A DNA stretch of 64,000 nucleotides. Origin: VAZQ01 sp036557705 (lineage in GTDB: Bacteria > Pseudomonadota > Alphaproteobacteria > Rhizobiales > Xanthobacteraceae). The notes beneath the pieces were generated by a model. It saw only the letters and a program-made list of their open reading frames with translations, did no database searches and had not been told where the DNA came from. The position numbers were made by a program, and so were the translations under genes. The DNA lies in NCBI GenBank assembly GCA_036557705.1, contig DATBHB010000037.1:1-64000 (forward strand). The letters are read 5' to 3'. Below are positions 1 to 9,000 of this stretch, in pieces (positions within the stretch are counted from its first letter, which is position 1; every line of letters starts with the position of its first letter).

Positions 1-2074
1 GGTTGAGCTGCCGGTAAAGATCGGCAAGGTTTACAGCTGCGACTGTGTATTGTGGACTCAGCCGCAGGGCTGCCTTGTACTCATTCTCAGCCTCCTGCGA
101 GCGACCCCGCCTCGCGTAGAAATTTGCCAAGGTCGAACGGTCTTCCGGACGGTCGGCATTTAGCTTGAGGGCCGCAACATATTCTGCTGCGGCCTTTTCG
201 AAGCGTTCCCGATCGGCCTGAGGCTGGCGTTCTGTCGGAACCGCCGCGAGCAGACTGGCCGCCCGAACGCGGACTGCGAGAACCGGATCTGACAGAAGTG
301 GGGCAGCCAATGTCCACACCTGTGCGGGAGGCACATTCGAAAGCATGTCCATAGCGGCGATCCGCATCATCGGATCGGGATCGGCAAGGCTGCGGCGCGC
401 GAGGTCGGCATTCGCGGGTGAGATGTAAGGCGCGAGTTCGACGAGCGCCTGCGCGCGCGCGACATTGGGCGCGTTGGTATCGCCGGCGACAGATGCCAGA
501 CGCTGCCGGCCATCGGCTCGATCGGCCGAAGCTGCCGCAAGAGCTTCCGCATAAATCTGAAACCCTTTGCGACCGGGGCCGAACCAATGCTCGATCGCAT
601 CCGCAGCCCATTGCGGCGGTTTGTCGGTGTGGCAATCGTTGCAGGCGTTGGGGGTGCCAAGTTTCACCGATAAGTCCGGCCGCGGTGTGCGCAGGCTGTG
701 ATCGTGGCGCTTGTCGATCACCATGTATGTGCGCGCCGGCATGTGGCACGAAACGCAATTCGGCTTGGCATCCGTTTGTTGATGATGACTGTGCTTCGTC
801 CCGGCATACACTTCAGACGCATGGCATTGGAGACAGACGCCCTCGCCGGCAATTCTCTGCTTGCCGCTGTGAGGATCGTGGCAATTACTGCAGGTCACGC
901 CTGCCGCGAACATCTTGCTCTGCTTGAACGGGACGTAGTTATAGGCCTCGGCGACGTCCCGCATTTGACCGTCGGGCCAGTATACGTCCCTTGCAAGCGG
1001 CAAGGCGATCGCGTGCGTTTCCTGAAGCCAGCGCCCCGGTACCCATTTCTCGGACAGTTCGCTGCGGCGCGCATGGCAGCGGCCGCAGGTTTCAACTTCC
1101 GTCCGTAGAACATTGATCGGGAGATTGCGCCGGACGTTTCCGCTGGGCGGATCGTGCGTCCATGTGACCCCTGCCCGCTCGTCGAAGCGAGCGAGCAAGC
1201 CCTTGCTGCGATCCTCTTGCCTGCTGAATGGCCACCAGCTCTCTTGTGCGCGAGCCCAGGCAACGTGATTGGACCCCTGCCCATGGCAAGCCTCGCAGCC
1301 CACGCTGATTTCGCTCCACGTCGTTGCGTAGCGGTCACGGTCGGCGTCGTAGATTTTCCGCAGCCCTGTTGAATGACACTCGGCGCACATGAAATTCCAG
1401 TTCTGATTGAGCTTGGTCCAATGCAAAACGTCGTCGTGTTTGATCTCCTCGTTGGGATAGAGATGAAACCAGCGCTGCCCGCCTTGCTCCTTCGACCGTG
1501 TGTCCCACGCGATCGACAGCGCCTGCAGGCGGCCGTCGGGGAATTCGACCAGGTACTGCTGCAGCGGATCGACGCCGAACGTGTATTTGATCTCGAATGT
1601 CGCGAGCTTTCCGTCATCTCCGTCGGTCTCGACAAAATACTTGCCGTCCTTGCGAAAAAAACGCGAGTGCACGCCGTAGTAATCGAAGCCGGAATTGTTG
1701 AAATCGCCGAGCACAGATTTATCCGTGGCATGATCCATCGCCAGCTTGTGCTGCGAGGAACGCCAACGCTCGGCTTCCGCCTGATGGCAGCCGGCGCAGG
1801 CATTGCTGCCGACGAAGGTTGCCGCCGGAGCAGCGGCCCCGATGTTGAGCCATTTCAGCAAAAACTGACTGCCGGGCGCCGACTGATAGCCGAGTCCGAT
1901 TGCGGCGACGACGACAGCTGCGACCGGGACTGCGATCCAGATTTTCCGTTTGGACGGCAGTCCGGCATCGGTGCTGCCGGGCGGCGCGGTTGGCAGCGGC
2001 CTCCCGGGCGTTGTGCCGCGTGAGCCTTTGGACGCTGCGCCCTTTTTGGCTGGATCGGATGGGTTTCGCGCCAT
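1..2074 (-). CDS. Octaheme cytochrome c with HEAT/TPR-like C-terminus (partial, runs off left edge)
   Basis: Exported or membrane-anchored multiheme c-type cytochrome, probably a periplasmic electron-transfer protein of the cytochrome c554-like group fused to TPRs. From the ATG at 2074 there is a charged N-terminus, one membrane segment near residues 45-65 (KRKIWIAVPVAAVVV), then eight CxxCH heme sites in one frame at about residues 93 (CAGCH), 230 (CAECH), 260 (CEACH), 330 (CGRCH), 395 (CSNCH), 414 (CLQCH), 440 (CVSCH) and 478 (CNDCH). After the hemes come helical repeats and TPR-like segments (FYARRGRSQEAENEYKAAL near residue 660) up to the window edge, so the C-terminus is missing. About 691 residues are visible. 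Overlapping frames without CxxCH are shadows. The heme count is seen directly; the electron partner is unknown. Confidence 0.9.
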   Translation of the reverse strand, partial: MARNPSDPAKKGAASKGSRGTTPGRPLPTAPPGSTDAGLPSKRKIWIAVPVAAVVVAAIGLGYQSAPGSQFLLKWLNIGAAAPAATFVGSNACAGCHQAEAERWRSSQHKLAMDHATDKSVLGDFNNSGFDYYGVHSRFFRKDGKYFVETDGDDGKLATFEIKYTFGVDPLQQYLVEFPDGRLQALSIAWDTRSKEQGGQRWFHLYPNEEIKHDDVLHWTKLNQNWNFMCAECHSTGLRKIYDADRDRYATTWSEISVGCEACHGQGSNHVAWARAQESWWPFSRQEDRSKGLLARFDERAGVTWTHDPPSGNVRRNLPINVLRTEVETCGRCHARRSELSEKWVPGRWLQETHAIALPLARDVYWPDGQMRDVAEAYNYVPFKQSKMFAAGVTCSNCHDPHSGKQRIAGEGVCLQCHASEVYAGTKHSHHQQTDAKPNCVSCHMPARTYMVIDKRHDHSLRTPRPDLSVKLGTPNACNDCHTDKPPQWAADAIEHWFGPGRKGFQIYAEALAAASADRADGRQRLASVAGDTNAPNVARAQALVELAPYISPANADLARRSLADPDPMMRIAAMDMLSNVPPAQVWTLAAPLLSDPVLAVRVRAASLLAAVPTERQPQADRERFEKAAAEYVAALKLNADRPEDRSTLANFYARRGRSQEAENEYKAALRLSPQYTVAAVNLADLYRQLN

Positions 2075-2140
2075 GGTGGTTGTCACCTTGCGAACGGCGC
2101 CCGCCTGGCAGCACTCGCCGGCCGAGCCTTCCCAGGTGCG

Positions 2141-2692
2141 TCAGACCCGGACCTTGAATGCCAGGAAAATGTGAGCGGCGCCTTCGATGAGCAACAACAC
2201 GCCGAATACAAGCGGCACCACAAGTGCAGCCGCGATCGGCCGGCTGAGAAGCAGCAGTCCCACCACGATGTTGAGCGCACCCAGAATGAACGATCCGATG
2301 CCGCCGCCTTTGAAGCTTTCGATGACTTCCAACCCTCCCATTATCAGCCCCTGCACGCCCAAGATAATCACGAGCACGGCAGGGACAGTGACGGTCGCCA
2401 GCAGCGGGTGCCTCAGAACAAGAAGACCAGCGAGTATCCCCACGATACCGCTGAGGAGAGACCAAATCCAAGGAATTGAACGATCGACGAAGACGCGCAC
2501 CAGCGCCAGAATCCCCGTGATCAGCCAGTAAAATCCCAGGAAAGTTACCAAGGCGACAAGGGTCGCGCCGGGCGCCGTAATAAGCATCAGGCCCAGAAGG
2601 ATGCCGGCTATCCCCTGAAGCAGGAAGATCCACCAGATGTTGGCCTGTTCGGCCTTCGGCGCCGAGGCCGCCTGCGATGCTATTGTGGTCAT
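2141..2692 (-). CDS. HdeD family (DUF308) membrane protein
   Basis: Inner-membrane protein of the HdeD/DUF308 family, linked in enterobacteria to acid resistance; the role here is not known. About 183 residues with six hydrophobic segments, beginning WWIFLLQGIAGILLGLMLI and ending LLLIEGAAHIFLAFKVRV, the usual two-by-three helix pattern. The start MTTIASQ is preferred over an in-frame ATG ten codons upstream because AAGGAGG lies about seven bases before it. Follows the AI-2E family gene on the same strand. Confidence 0.85.
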   Translation of the reverse strand: MTTIASQAASAPKAEQANIWWIFLLQGIAGILLGLMLITAPGATLVALVTFLGFYWLITGILALVRVFVDRSIPWIWSLLSGIVGILAGLLVLRHPLLATVTVPAVLVIILGVQGLIMGGLEVIESFKGGGIGSFILGALNIVVGLLLLSRPIAAALVVPLVFGVLLLIEGAAHIFLAFKVRV

Positions 2693-2803
2693 GCGCGCTC
2701 CTCCTTCGCTGCGGGCATTCATAGTGGCGCAGTCCCCGAATTTGGGAGCTTGCCACTACGGCTGCGCGAGTCCTATTGCCCTTAGGGGCAATAGGACCGC
2801 CCG

Positions 2804-3904
2804 TCATTCGCCGGGAATGCCCGCAGGGCCGATTTCGCGCGCCGGAGCCGGACCGGCGTATAGCGGGCTTGCATAATACTGACGCAGCGCGAACCGCATC
2901 AGCACGCCAATCGCGGCCGCGAGCGGCCCCGCAATCAGGAGGCCGACGAATCCGAACAGATACCCGAAGGAAAACAGGGCGAACATCATCCACACGGGGT
3001 TCAAATGCACGCGTCTGCCGACCAGGTACGGCGCCAGGATATAGTCCGCAAGGGATTGCCCGACAAAGAACACCGCGAGCACGAGCAGGATCCACTTCCA
3101 ATCCGGCCAGAATTGCGCGGTCGCAACGCACAGGGAAATGACCAGACCGGAGAGGGAACCAAGATACGGTATGAAGCTCAGCAGTCCTGACGCAATGCCG
3201 ATCAGGACCGCATGGTTGAGGCCGATCAACCACAGTACTGACGCGTAGAACGCCGCCAGAACGAGACAGAGCAGGCTCTGCCCACGCACGAAACCGCTGA
3301 TGGTCTTGTCGATCTCCGCGGCGAGCCCCCGCACTGTCTCCCGTCGCGCCGGGGGCACCCAGTGGTCGATCGTGGCGATCATCCGGTCCCAGTCATAAAT
3401 TAGATAGCAGGCGACAATGGGCGCCACGACCGCAAGCGACAGGAACGAGATCAGAGCCTCTCCCCCGGACCAAAGCGAGTGCAGGAACGAGTCGAGCGAG
3501 CTGCTTGCCAGCGTTGAAAGTTCGTTGACCGAACGCTCGGTCTCTCGCATCCCTTCCCCGATTACCTTGCTGAGCCACGGCCGGCTTGGATCGGTCGAGA
3601 GCGCCTCTAGCTTCCTGAGATACAAGGGGAGGCTTTCGACGAAATAAGAAATCTCTCGGGCGAGCGTTGGAAGCGTCAATATCATGATGACCGCAATAGC
3701 GGCAGCAACCGTAATGATGATGGCAAGGGTGGCGAGCACCCGGCTGATCCCCAGCCGTTCGATGCGCCCTGCGACTGGATTGAGGAGATAGGCAAGCGCT
3801 ATTCCGGTCACAAACGGCAGTAGAACGCCTCGCAGCAAGACGACGACGGCGATGCCTGCCGCGAGCGCCGCGATCCAGAAAACGATCGGGCGAGTAAAGT
3901 TCAT
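2804..3904 (-). CDS. AI-2E family transporter (PerM-like permease)
   Basis: Membrane permease of the AI-2E transporter superfamily (PF01594), whose members include TqsA/YdiK-type exporters and Na+/H+ antiporters; the substrate cannot be deduced. About 366 residues: N-terminal helices (FWIAALAAGIAVVVLLRGV), a central soluble stretch near residues 110-160, then a long helical C-terminus with the family-like GLLSFIPYLGS and FALFSFGYLFGFVGLLIAGP segments. The ATG at 3904 (MNFTRP) is chosen over an upstream TTG. Confidence 0.87.
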   Translation of the reverse strand: MNFTRPIVFWIAALAAGIAVVVLLRGVLLPFVTGIALAYLLNPVAGRIERLGISRVLATLAIIITVAAAIAVIMILTLPTLAREISYFVESLPLYLRKLEALSTDPSRPWLSKVIGEGMRETERSVNELSTLASSSLDSFLHSLWSGGEALISFLSLAVVAPIVACYLIYDWDRMIATIDHWVPPARRETVRGLAAEIDKTISGFVRGQSLLCLVLAAFYASVLWLIGLNHAVLIGIASGLLSFIPYLGSLSGLVISLCVATAQFWPDWKWILLVLAVFFVGQSLADYILAPYLVGRRVHLNPVWMMFALFSFGYLFGFVGLLIAGPLAAAIGVLMRFALRQYYASPLYAGPAPAREIGPAGIPGE

Positions 3905-4001
3905 GCGGCGCCGCTCACAACTGGTTTCCGAAAACAACCGGCACAGTAGAGCAGGTTAGGTCCGCTCCGCAACCAATCTCACGCCGCTCGCCTGCGATGC
4001 G

Positions 4002-4598
4002 TCATGGCGTCGTCGGCCGAGAATGCGGCTCATCATCGGCTTTCGGCCTCTGTCTTGCCCGCCAAAGGAGCGGCGCGGCGATCGCAATCAGGACGAGCGC
4101 CAGCAACAGAACAAAGAGCGCCGACTGTTCGAGCAATGCGATCCCCGGAACCCCAATTCCGAAAATCAAGCCGACGAGGCAGATCCGCCATGCCCCGATA
4201 TGGACCCCGGCCGTGAACGTCCCGAGCGCCAGCAAGGTGAGAATGGCGAGAGCGCCGGCGTCGGTATTGAGCATGCTTGCGACGTCCGCAACGAACATAA
4301 GGTGCATCGCCAGAAGCACCGCCGTCCAATGCAGGGTCTGCGTCCACACCAGGCGCAAGCGTTCATCTCGATCGTGGACGCCCTGCCATCGCGTGACCAC
4401 GCAAACAACTCCCATCAATGGAGCAAAAGCTATCCAATAGATCGACATGGGGGTTCGCGAGATGGTCGTGTAGGCAATGCCGAAGAGCGCGAGCACCACA
4501 ACCAGAAGATACGGCCACTCTTTCTTCAGCCAAGCGCGTGCGCCGAGGCGGGAGGTCCTCGGCTCGACGTTAAGTGATTGAGGATCATTAGAATTCAT
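4002..4598 (-). CDS. Hypothetical multi-pass membrane protein
   Basis: No family recognised. About 198 residues: a charged N-terminus (about 28 residues), then five or six hydrophobic helices (YLLVVVLALFGIAY, IYWIAFAPLMGVVCVV, LAILTLLALGTFTAGV, ICLVGLIFGIGVPGIALL, LFVLLLALVLIAIAAPLLW) and a basic hydrophilic tail. GAGG lies nine bases before the ATG. It sits alone between the AI-2E family gene and a BrkB remnant. Probably a real inner-membrane protein; function unknown. Confidence 0.65.
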   Translation of the reverse strand: MNSNDPQSLNVEPRTSRLGARAWLKKEWPYLLVVVLALFGIAYTTISRTPMSIYWIAFAPLMGVVCVVTRWQGVHDRDERLRLVWTQTLHWTAVLLAMHLMFVADVASMLNTDAGALAILTLLALGTFTAGVHIGAWRICLVGLIFGIGVPGIALLEQSALFVLLLALVLIAIAAPLLWRARQRPKADDEPHSRPTTP

Positions 4599-4658
4599 GG
4601 CTTACATCCTCGATGGCTTCCGCAACAAATTGGGCAACCGCTCCTTCCTTTTGGGCCG

Positions 4659-4913
4659 GCCGCGTTTCTCCTTCTCTTCATTGACGACATTGAGCGCGTC
4701 GAACATCGCCTTCATGCCCGAATTGGCGCTCCACAACGCAAAGGCGAGCCCGGCGAGAAAGCCGAACCCGAGCTTTGCATTACCTTTCTGCACAAGGCGG
4801 TTCACCTGTTCCTGTACGATGTCTGTTGCGTCGGACGGCAGGAGCCCGTTTGCCAGCGATAAATGCTGATTGATTGTCGAGGGCGTTGCGAACAACCCAT
4901 ACAATGAGACCAT
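4659..4913 (-). pseudogene. Remnant of a YihY/BrkB family membrane protein
   Basis: About 84 codons on the minus strand match the middle of YihY/BrkB (PF03631) proteins: VSLYGLFATPSTINQHL, LPSDATDIVQEQ, LGFGFLAGLAFALWSANSG, MKAMFDALNVVNEEKEKRG. Full-length members are around 280-300 residues. The conserved N-terminal helix and all later helices are absent, and the flanking codons (KTGQ before, RPKRKERLPNLLRKPSRM after) are not family-like. Both ends are therefore broken and the piece is read as a decayed fragment. Confidence 0.7.
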
Positions 4914-4935
4914 TTGGCCTGTTTTGGGTGGGCGT

Positions 4936-5202
4936 TTAATGATTGCGCCGATGGTTCCCGCCTTGCATCGTCGGCTGCTCGCTAGGCCCGCGCCAAAATG
5001 GATTTTTAAGGCAGTAACGCCCCAATCCCCGTGCGGTCTCGATGCATTGCTGCCAAGTGTTGTAGCCGCAATCAACAGTGTTGTCGTTGCCTCCGCGCGT
5101 GCAGTATCGCTCGTTGAAAAAGGATTCCTGGCCGCTCCCCGATCGCGCGTCGGCCGCGGGCGCAGCGGATAGCGTGATAAGTATTATAAGGGCAAAACGC
5201 AT
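4936..5202 (-). CDS. Small exported DUF3551-type protein
   Basis: 88-residue protein with a signal peptide (MRFALIILITLSAAPAADA) and a short mature part with spaced cysteines (YCTRGG, VDCGYNTWQQCIETARGLGRYC). This is the pattern of the DUF3551 proteins common in Bradyrhizobium relatives. The start MRFALI is preferred over an in-frame upstream M because the signal peptide begins there. Function unknown; probably periplasmic or secreted. Confidence 0.72.
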   Translation of the reverse strand: MRFALIILITLSAAPAADARSGSGQESFFNERYCTRGGNDNTVDCGYNTWQQCIETARGLGRYCLKNPFWRGPSEQPTMQGGNHRRNH

Positions 5203-5270
5203 GGTGGTTTCTCGCGGCAGGGTGCTGAAAAGCAACGGTCAGATCGAGATCCTGGTCATCGCATTTCTGC

Positions 5271-5909
5271 TTAGCTTAAGAACGCCTTCAATCCGGTCAA
5301 TACGAACTGCATTCCCATCGATGCCACAATGAGCCCCATGAAGCGGGTAACGATCGCCTGCGTCCTGCGGCCGACATGCGCTCCCATCCCCACAGCAAGA
5401 AGCAAGGCCGCCAACGTCACGCCTGCGCCGATCACCGCAGCCATAATCGCCGTGGCCGGCAGACCATCGGGCGTGTGAACAGCTGCCAACGTCACCACGG
5501 CTGTGATCGTCCCGGGACCAGCCGCGAACATGACGAGCGGGGCAAGCGAGCTCGGTGCGGCAGCATCATCAGCCTCGGGCGATGCCTGACCGACAGTCTG
5601 ACGGCCCCTGAGCATATCGAAGCCCATATAGGCGACGATCATTCCTCCTACGATCCGGAATACATCCAAGGAAATACCGAAAATGTTCAGGACTTTGAGT
5701 CCAAACAGTGCGGATGCCACCAGAATGGTGAGGATGCTGAGCGCGACTCTGATGGCTGCCGACAGCTTTTGTGCGGGCGCGAGCTTTGGCGTCAACGTCA
5801 AGAAAATCGAACCGCATACCACCGGGTTGATGACGGCCAGAACAGTCACGACTGCCTGCACCATCTGGTGAAGGCTGGGATCGAAGTTCGTGGAAAGATC
5901 CAAAGGCAT
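5271..5909 (-). CDS. MarC family (UPF0056) integral membrane protein
   Basis: 212-residue six-helix protein of the MarC/UPF0056 family (PF01914). Seen are MVQAVVTVLAVINPVVCGSI near the N-terminus, FRIVGGMIVAYMGFDMLRG, the family-type PLVMFAAGPGTITAVVTLA, and a final FMGLIVASMGMQFVLTGLK helix. Historically annotated as multiple-antibiotic-resistance protein, but a transport role has not been proven for the family. It stands alone between DUF3551 and the HAD gene. Confidence 0.88.
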   Translation of the reverse strand: MPLDLSTNFDPSLHQMVQAVVTVLAVINPVVCGSIFLTLTPKLAPAQKLSAAIRVALSILTILVASALFGLKVLNIFGISLDVFRIVGGMIVAYMGFDMLRGRQTVGQASPEADDAAAPSSLAPLVMFAAGPGTITAVVTLAAVHTPDGLPATAIMAAVIGAGVTLAALLLAVGMGAHVGRRTQAIVTRFMGLIVASMGMQFVLTGLKAFLS

Positions 5910-5968
5910 TTGGTGCGGCTTTTGTTCTGGCCTCGGACGCTCCTTCTCCCGAGACCGACCACGGCACT

Positions 5969-7024
5969 CTATTCGAACGCAAAGATGCGCTTCCAGTCGT
6001 TTTTCATGCTGATCACGGTCCAGCCGTCCTTCTTCGCCTCGTCGTAGAGCGCCTGAGTGAAGGTTCCCACCTTCGTATTCGGAAGGCCCTGAGCCGGACC
6101 GTAAGCGTATTCGCGCTGCGCATCGTCGTGGAGCACCAGCATCATCAGCCGCGTGCCGTCGCCCCCGCCCGTGTACTCCAGCATCTGTCGGTCTCCAGTC
6201 GAGTTGCCGAATGCCGCACGCGGGCGCCGACCGATCATCAGGTGAATGCCCTCCGGTTTGCCGGCATTGTTGTCGTTCAGGAGAAGCTTCGGCTCTTTGG
6301 TGAGGAAAGGTCTGCCGCTTTTATCATAACCGTACTTTGTTCCGCCGGCAGTACCGACCACCTGCTCGCGCGGTATGCCGTAGACTGTTTGCGAATAGAC
6401 GCGCACGAAGTCCTGGCCTCCGCCAGTTACAATGTAGGTCTTGTAACCGTTACTGCGCATATATTGCAGGACTTCCTGCATCGGCTGGTAGGTCAGGTCG
6501 ATGTAGCGGCGCTTCCAGCGCGGATGGTTGGCGGTTTCAATCCATTTCTTTGCTTCTGCTTCGAATACCGCGACCGGCATGCCGGTCAATGTGGCGACGA
6601 GAACTTCCTCCAGATCGTGCAGCGAGAGCCTGGCAATGTCTTCGGGGTTGCCGGAGAGTACGGTTTTGAATGGCTTGCGGTTCTTGAGTTCCGGTTTCTG
6701 CGCCACCGCCGCCGGCACACGCTCCAGGCAATAAACGACCTGCGTGTACATGGGATGCTCAACCCACAAAGTACCGTCTTGATCGAAGGTGGCGATGCGC
6801 TCTTCCGGCATTACGAATTTCGGGCTGGCCGGGTCCGTGGTTTCCTTGATGAAGTTGACGATCGTCTGCTTGGTGGGGCCTTCGTTCCACGAGGGCAGTG
6901 GCTCGCCCGCCGTAGCCGCCTGCGCCTGCGCAAGGCTGGAAATGAACGGTGCCGACAAGGTTGGAAGCACCGCCAAGGTCGAAACCAGGGCACGGCGATC
7001 AATGCCGGATGGCGTAGGTTTCAT
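5969..7024 (-). CDS. Exported HAD-superfamily hydrolase
   Basis: Phosphatase-like HAD protein with a Tat-like N-terminus (DRRALVSTLAVLPTL, residues 9-23), so probably periplasmic. Motif I is FDQDGTLW with the two aspartates at about residues 81 and 83; a serine/threonine motif II (YIVTGGGQDF) and the late acidic motif (AFGNSTGDRQML) follow in order. About 351 residues. The ATG at 7024 has GGAG eight bases upstream; another ATG lies four codons earlier. It precedes nothing co-directional within 50 bases and follows the sulfatase terminator. The substrate is unknown. Confidence 0.82.
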   Translation of the reverse strand: MKPTPSGIDRRALVSTLAVLPTLSAPFISSLAQAQAATAGEPLPSWNEGPTKQTIVNFIKETTDPASPKFVMPEERIATFDQDGTLWVEHPMYTQVVYCLERVPAAVAQKPELKNRKPFKTVLSGNPEDIARLSLHDLEEVLVATLTGMPVAVFEAEAKKWIETANHPRWKRRYIDLTYQPMQEVLQYMRSNGYKTYIVTGGGQDFVRVYSQTVYGIPREQVVGTAGGTKYGYDKSGRPFLTKEPKLLLNDNNAGKPEGIHLMIGRRPRAAFGNSTGDRQMLEYTGGGDGTRLMMLVLHDDAQREYAYGPAQGLPNTKVGTFTQALYDEAKKDGWTVISMKNDWKRIFAFE

Positions 7025-7090
7025 GTCGATCTCCATTTCGACTTTGTAAGTGGCTAATTGGTTGACGGCGTCGATGCTTCAGCACCGAAT

Positions 7091-7114
7091 CGGGCGCCCC
7101 GGTTGGGGCGCCCG
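7091..7114 (-). terminator. GC-rich hairpin downstream of the sulfatase gene
   Basis: Perfect 10-bp stem, CGGGCGCCCC / GGGGCGCCCG, with a four-base loop, 30 bases past the sulfatase stop and before the HAD gene. No long T-run follows, so efficiency as an intrinsic terminator is uncertain. Confidence 0.55.
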
Positions 7115-7143
7115 CAAATTTGCGTCACAATCGCCGCCGACAA

Positions 7144-8862
7144 TTACTGGCCGACGTGACTCGCTGTTTTGGATGCCTTAAGTTCGGCCACGACTTGGTC
7201 CAGATTGTAGGACTCCGGTGACTGCAACGGAGGAAACTCTTTGTAGGTCTCAAGCTCCCTAAGCCACAGTTGCTGGCCGAGCGGCAGCATGTTCCAGTCG
7301 TAGAGATAAGAAGTCATCGGGGCGGCAAGCGCACCGCCGATATTCATCGTGGTCTTTATGTCGTCATTGCCACCAGCTATTTCGAACGGGTCGCGTTTGA
7401 TATTGTTGACCATGGTCCAGGCGTAGCTCTGGGCACCGATCATGGCGCTGGTGGGCCCCGTGGGTACCATCAGGTAATACATCTTCCAGTTCTTATACCG
7501 CACCGCTGACGGTTTCGGGCCGGTATAGTAGAAGAATGTATCGCGCGCCGATTTGTCGCTATTGCCTTCCAGGTAATCGCGCTGGTCGACGCCATCGAGC
7601 ATCGTCTTGACGATGCCGGGGTACTGGCCGGCTTGGATCTGCTTGTTCAGAGCGTCGCCCTTGGGACCGCCAGCGATATCGACAAGCGTGGGCAGCCAGT
7701 CGAGGGACGCGAATATGTCGCTTTTGACTGTGCCAGGCCTGATGTGTCCGGGCCAGCGAACAACCAGAGGAGCGCGCATGCCGCCTTCCCAGGTGGTCAA
7801 CTTCCCGCCTTTGAAGGGGGTGACCCCGCCGTCCGGGTAGGTGATGACCTCGGCGCCGTTGTCGGTTGTGAAGGCGACGAGAGTGTTATCGAGCTGGCCC
7901 ATGTCTTCGAGCTTCTTGAGGACGTAGCCGATGTTGTCGTCCATCTGCTTCATCCCGGCTTCGTTGACGCCCCAATCCTTGCCGCCAGTCTCGCCCACCA
8001 TGGCCAGGTACTTGTCGGGCAGCACGGTGGTGACGTGCATGCGTGCCGGGTTGTACCAGATGAAGAATGGCTTTCCGGTCTGCCGGGGGTCGTTGCGGTC
8101 GAGGAAGTCGATGACGTGGGAGGAGATTTCCTCATCCACCGATTTCGACCGTTCCAGACTCAATGGGCCCTGGTCCTGGCAGCTCTGGTTTCCCGATGTA
8201 CCGTCGGAGGATTTGCACCAGAGGACATTGCGCGGCGGGGTCAGACAGATCGTGGTCTGGGGATCGACGGCCCCAGGCACCTCTGGTATCCCGGGGATCG
8301 GTGTGTTCTTGCATGGTGGCGCAACGGTCTGCAGGCTCGTGTTCTTGTTGATATCGGGGAAGCTCACCTGCTGCATCGCATCGAGGTGATAGAGATAGCC
8401 CCAGAATTCCTGGAATCCGTGCGCAGTCGGCAGCGCGTCCGTGTGGTCGCCGAGATGGTTCTTGCCGAACTCGCCGGTATTGTAGCCGAGGTCGAACAGG
8501 AACTTGGCGATGGCCGGGGTGCCGGGCCGCAGGTAGGATGGGCTGCCCGGAAGCTGCGGTGGGATCATGCCGGTACGCAGCGGGTGCATGCCGGTAAAGA
8601 AGGCATTGCGCCCGGCGGTACAGCTCTCCTCCGCGTAGTAAGTCATGAAGATCGCGCCTTCATTGCCGATACGGTCAATGTTGGGCGTTTCGCCTACCAT
8701 CAGGCCGCGGTGATAAATGCTCGGCTGCATCCAGCCGATGTCGTCGCCCATGATGAACAAGATGTTCGGTTTCTGCTGTTGTTGCGCGGCCGCCGGCGTG
8801 CCCGCCACCGGAACTGCGGCAAGCAACGCAAGCAAACCGAGCCAGATTCGTCCGGCTTCCAT
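7144..8862 (-). CDS. Exported arylsulfatase (formylglycine-dependent sulfatase)
   Basis: Periplasmic sulfate-ester hydrolase of the alkaline phosphatase superfamily. 572 residues: signal peptide to about residue 26, metal-binding PNILFIMGDDIG (Asp40/41), and the formylglycine site ESCTAGRNAFFTG with Cys81 in the C-x-A-x-R form, followed by HPLRTGM. Then come the lysine/histidine motif FGKNHLGD, TDNGAE (second metal pair), and the C-terminal signature YKEFPPLQSPESYNL. GAGGAG lies just before the ATG. A separate sulfatase-like tail remnant lies at 10178-10328. A maturase is not seen in the window. Confidence 0.92.
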   Translation of the reverse strand: MEAGRIWLGLLALLAAVPVAGTPAAAQQQQKPNILFIMGDDIGWMQPSIYHRGLMVGETPNIDRIGNEGAIFMTYYAEESCTAGRNAFFTGMHPLRTGMIPPQLPGSPSYLRPGTPAIAKFLFDLGYNTGEFGKNHLGDHTDALPTAHGFQEFWGYLYHLDAMQQVSFPDINKNTSLQTVAPPCKNTPIPGIPEVPGAVDPQTTICLTPPRNVLWCKSSDGTSGNQSCQDQGPLSLERSKSVDEEISSHVIDFLDRNDPRQTGKPFFIWYNPARMHVTTVLPDKYLAMVGETGGKDWGVNEAGMKQMDDNIGYVLKKLEDMGQLDNTLVAFTTDNGAEVITYPDGGVTPFKGGKLTTWEGGMRAPLVVRWPGHIRPGTVKSDIFASLDWLPTLVDIAGGPKGDALNKQIQAGQYPGIVKTMLDGVDQRDYLEGNSDKSARDTFFYYTGPKPSAVRYKNWKMYYLMVPTGPTSAMIGAQSYAWTMVNNIKRDPFEIAGGNDDIKTTMNIGGALAAPMTSYLYDWNMLPLGQQLWLRELETYKEFPPLQSPESYNLDQVVAELKASKTASHVGQ

Positions 8863-9000
8863 TGCTCAACTCCTCACTGTTCGGCTGCCCGAGATGGGGC
8901 CGGCAGCCTCCGCCCGTTCGAGCCCAATGCTCTCCCCCTCGCTTGCACCTCGCACACACACGCGCGAGCCTGCACGAGCGCTCAGGGAACTGTTTGCTCG

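Noticed and set aside
895..1803. 302-codon minus-strand frame in the cytochrome region
   Set aside because: It lacks any CxxCH site, while the neighbouring frame has eight in register; it is a shadow.
1719..3233. 504-codon minus-strand open frame across three genes
   Set aside because: It overlaps the cytochrome, HdeD and AI-2E family genes in another frame, has Arg/Pro-rich composition and no domain, so it is a GC-rich shadow.
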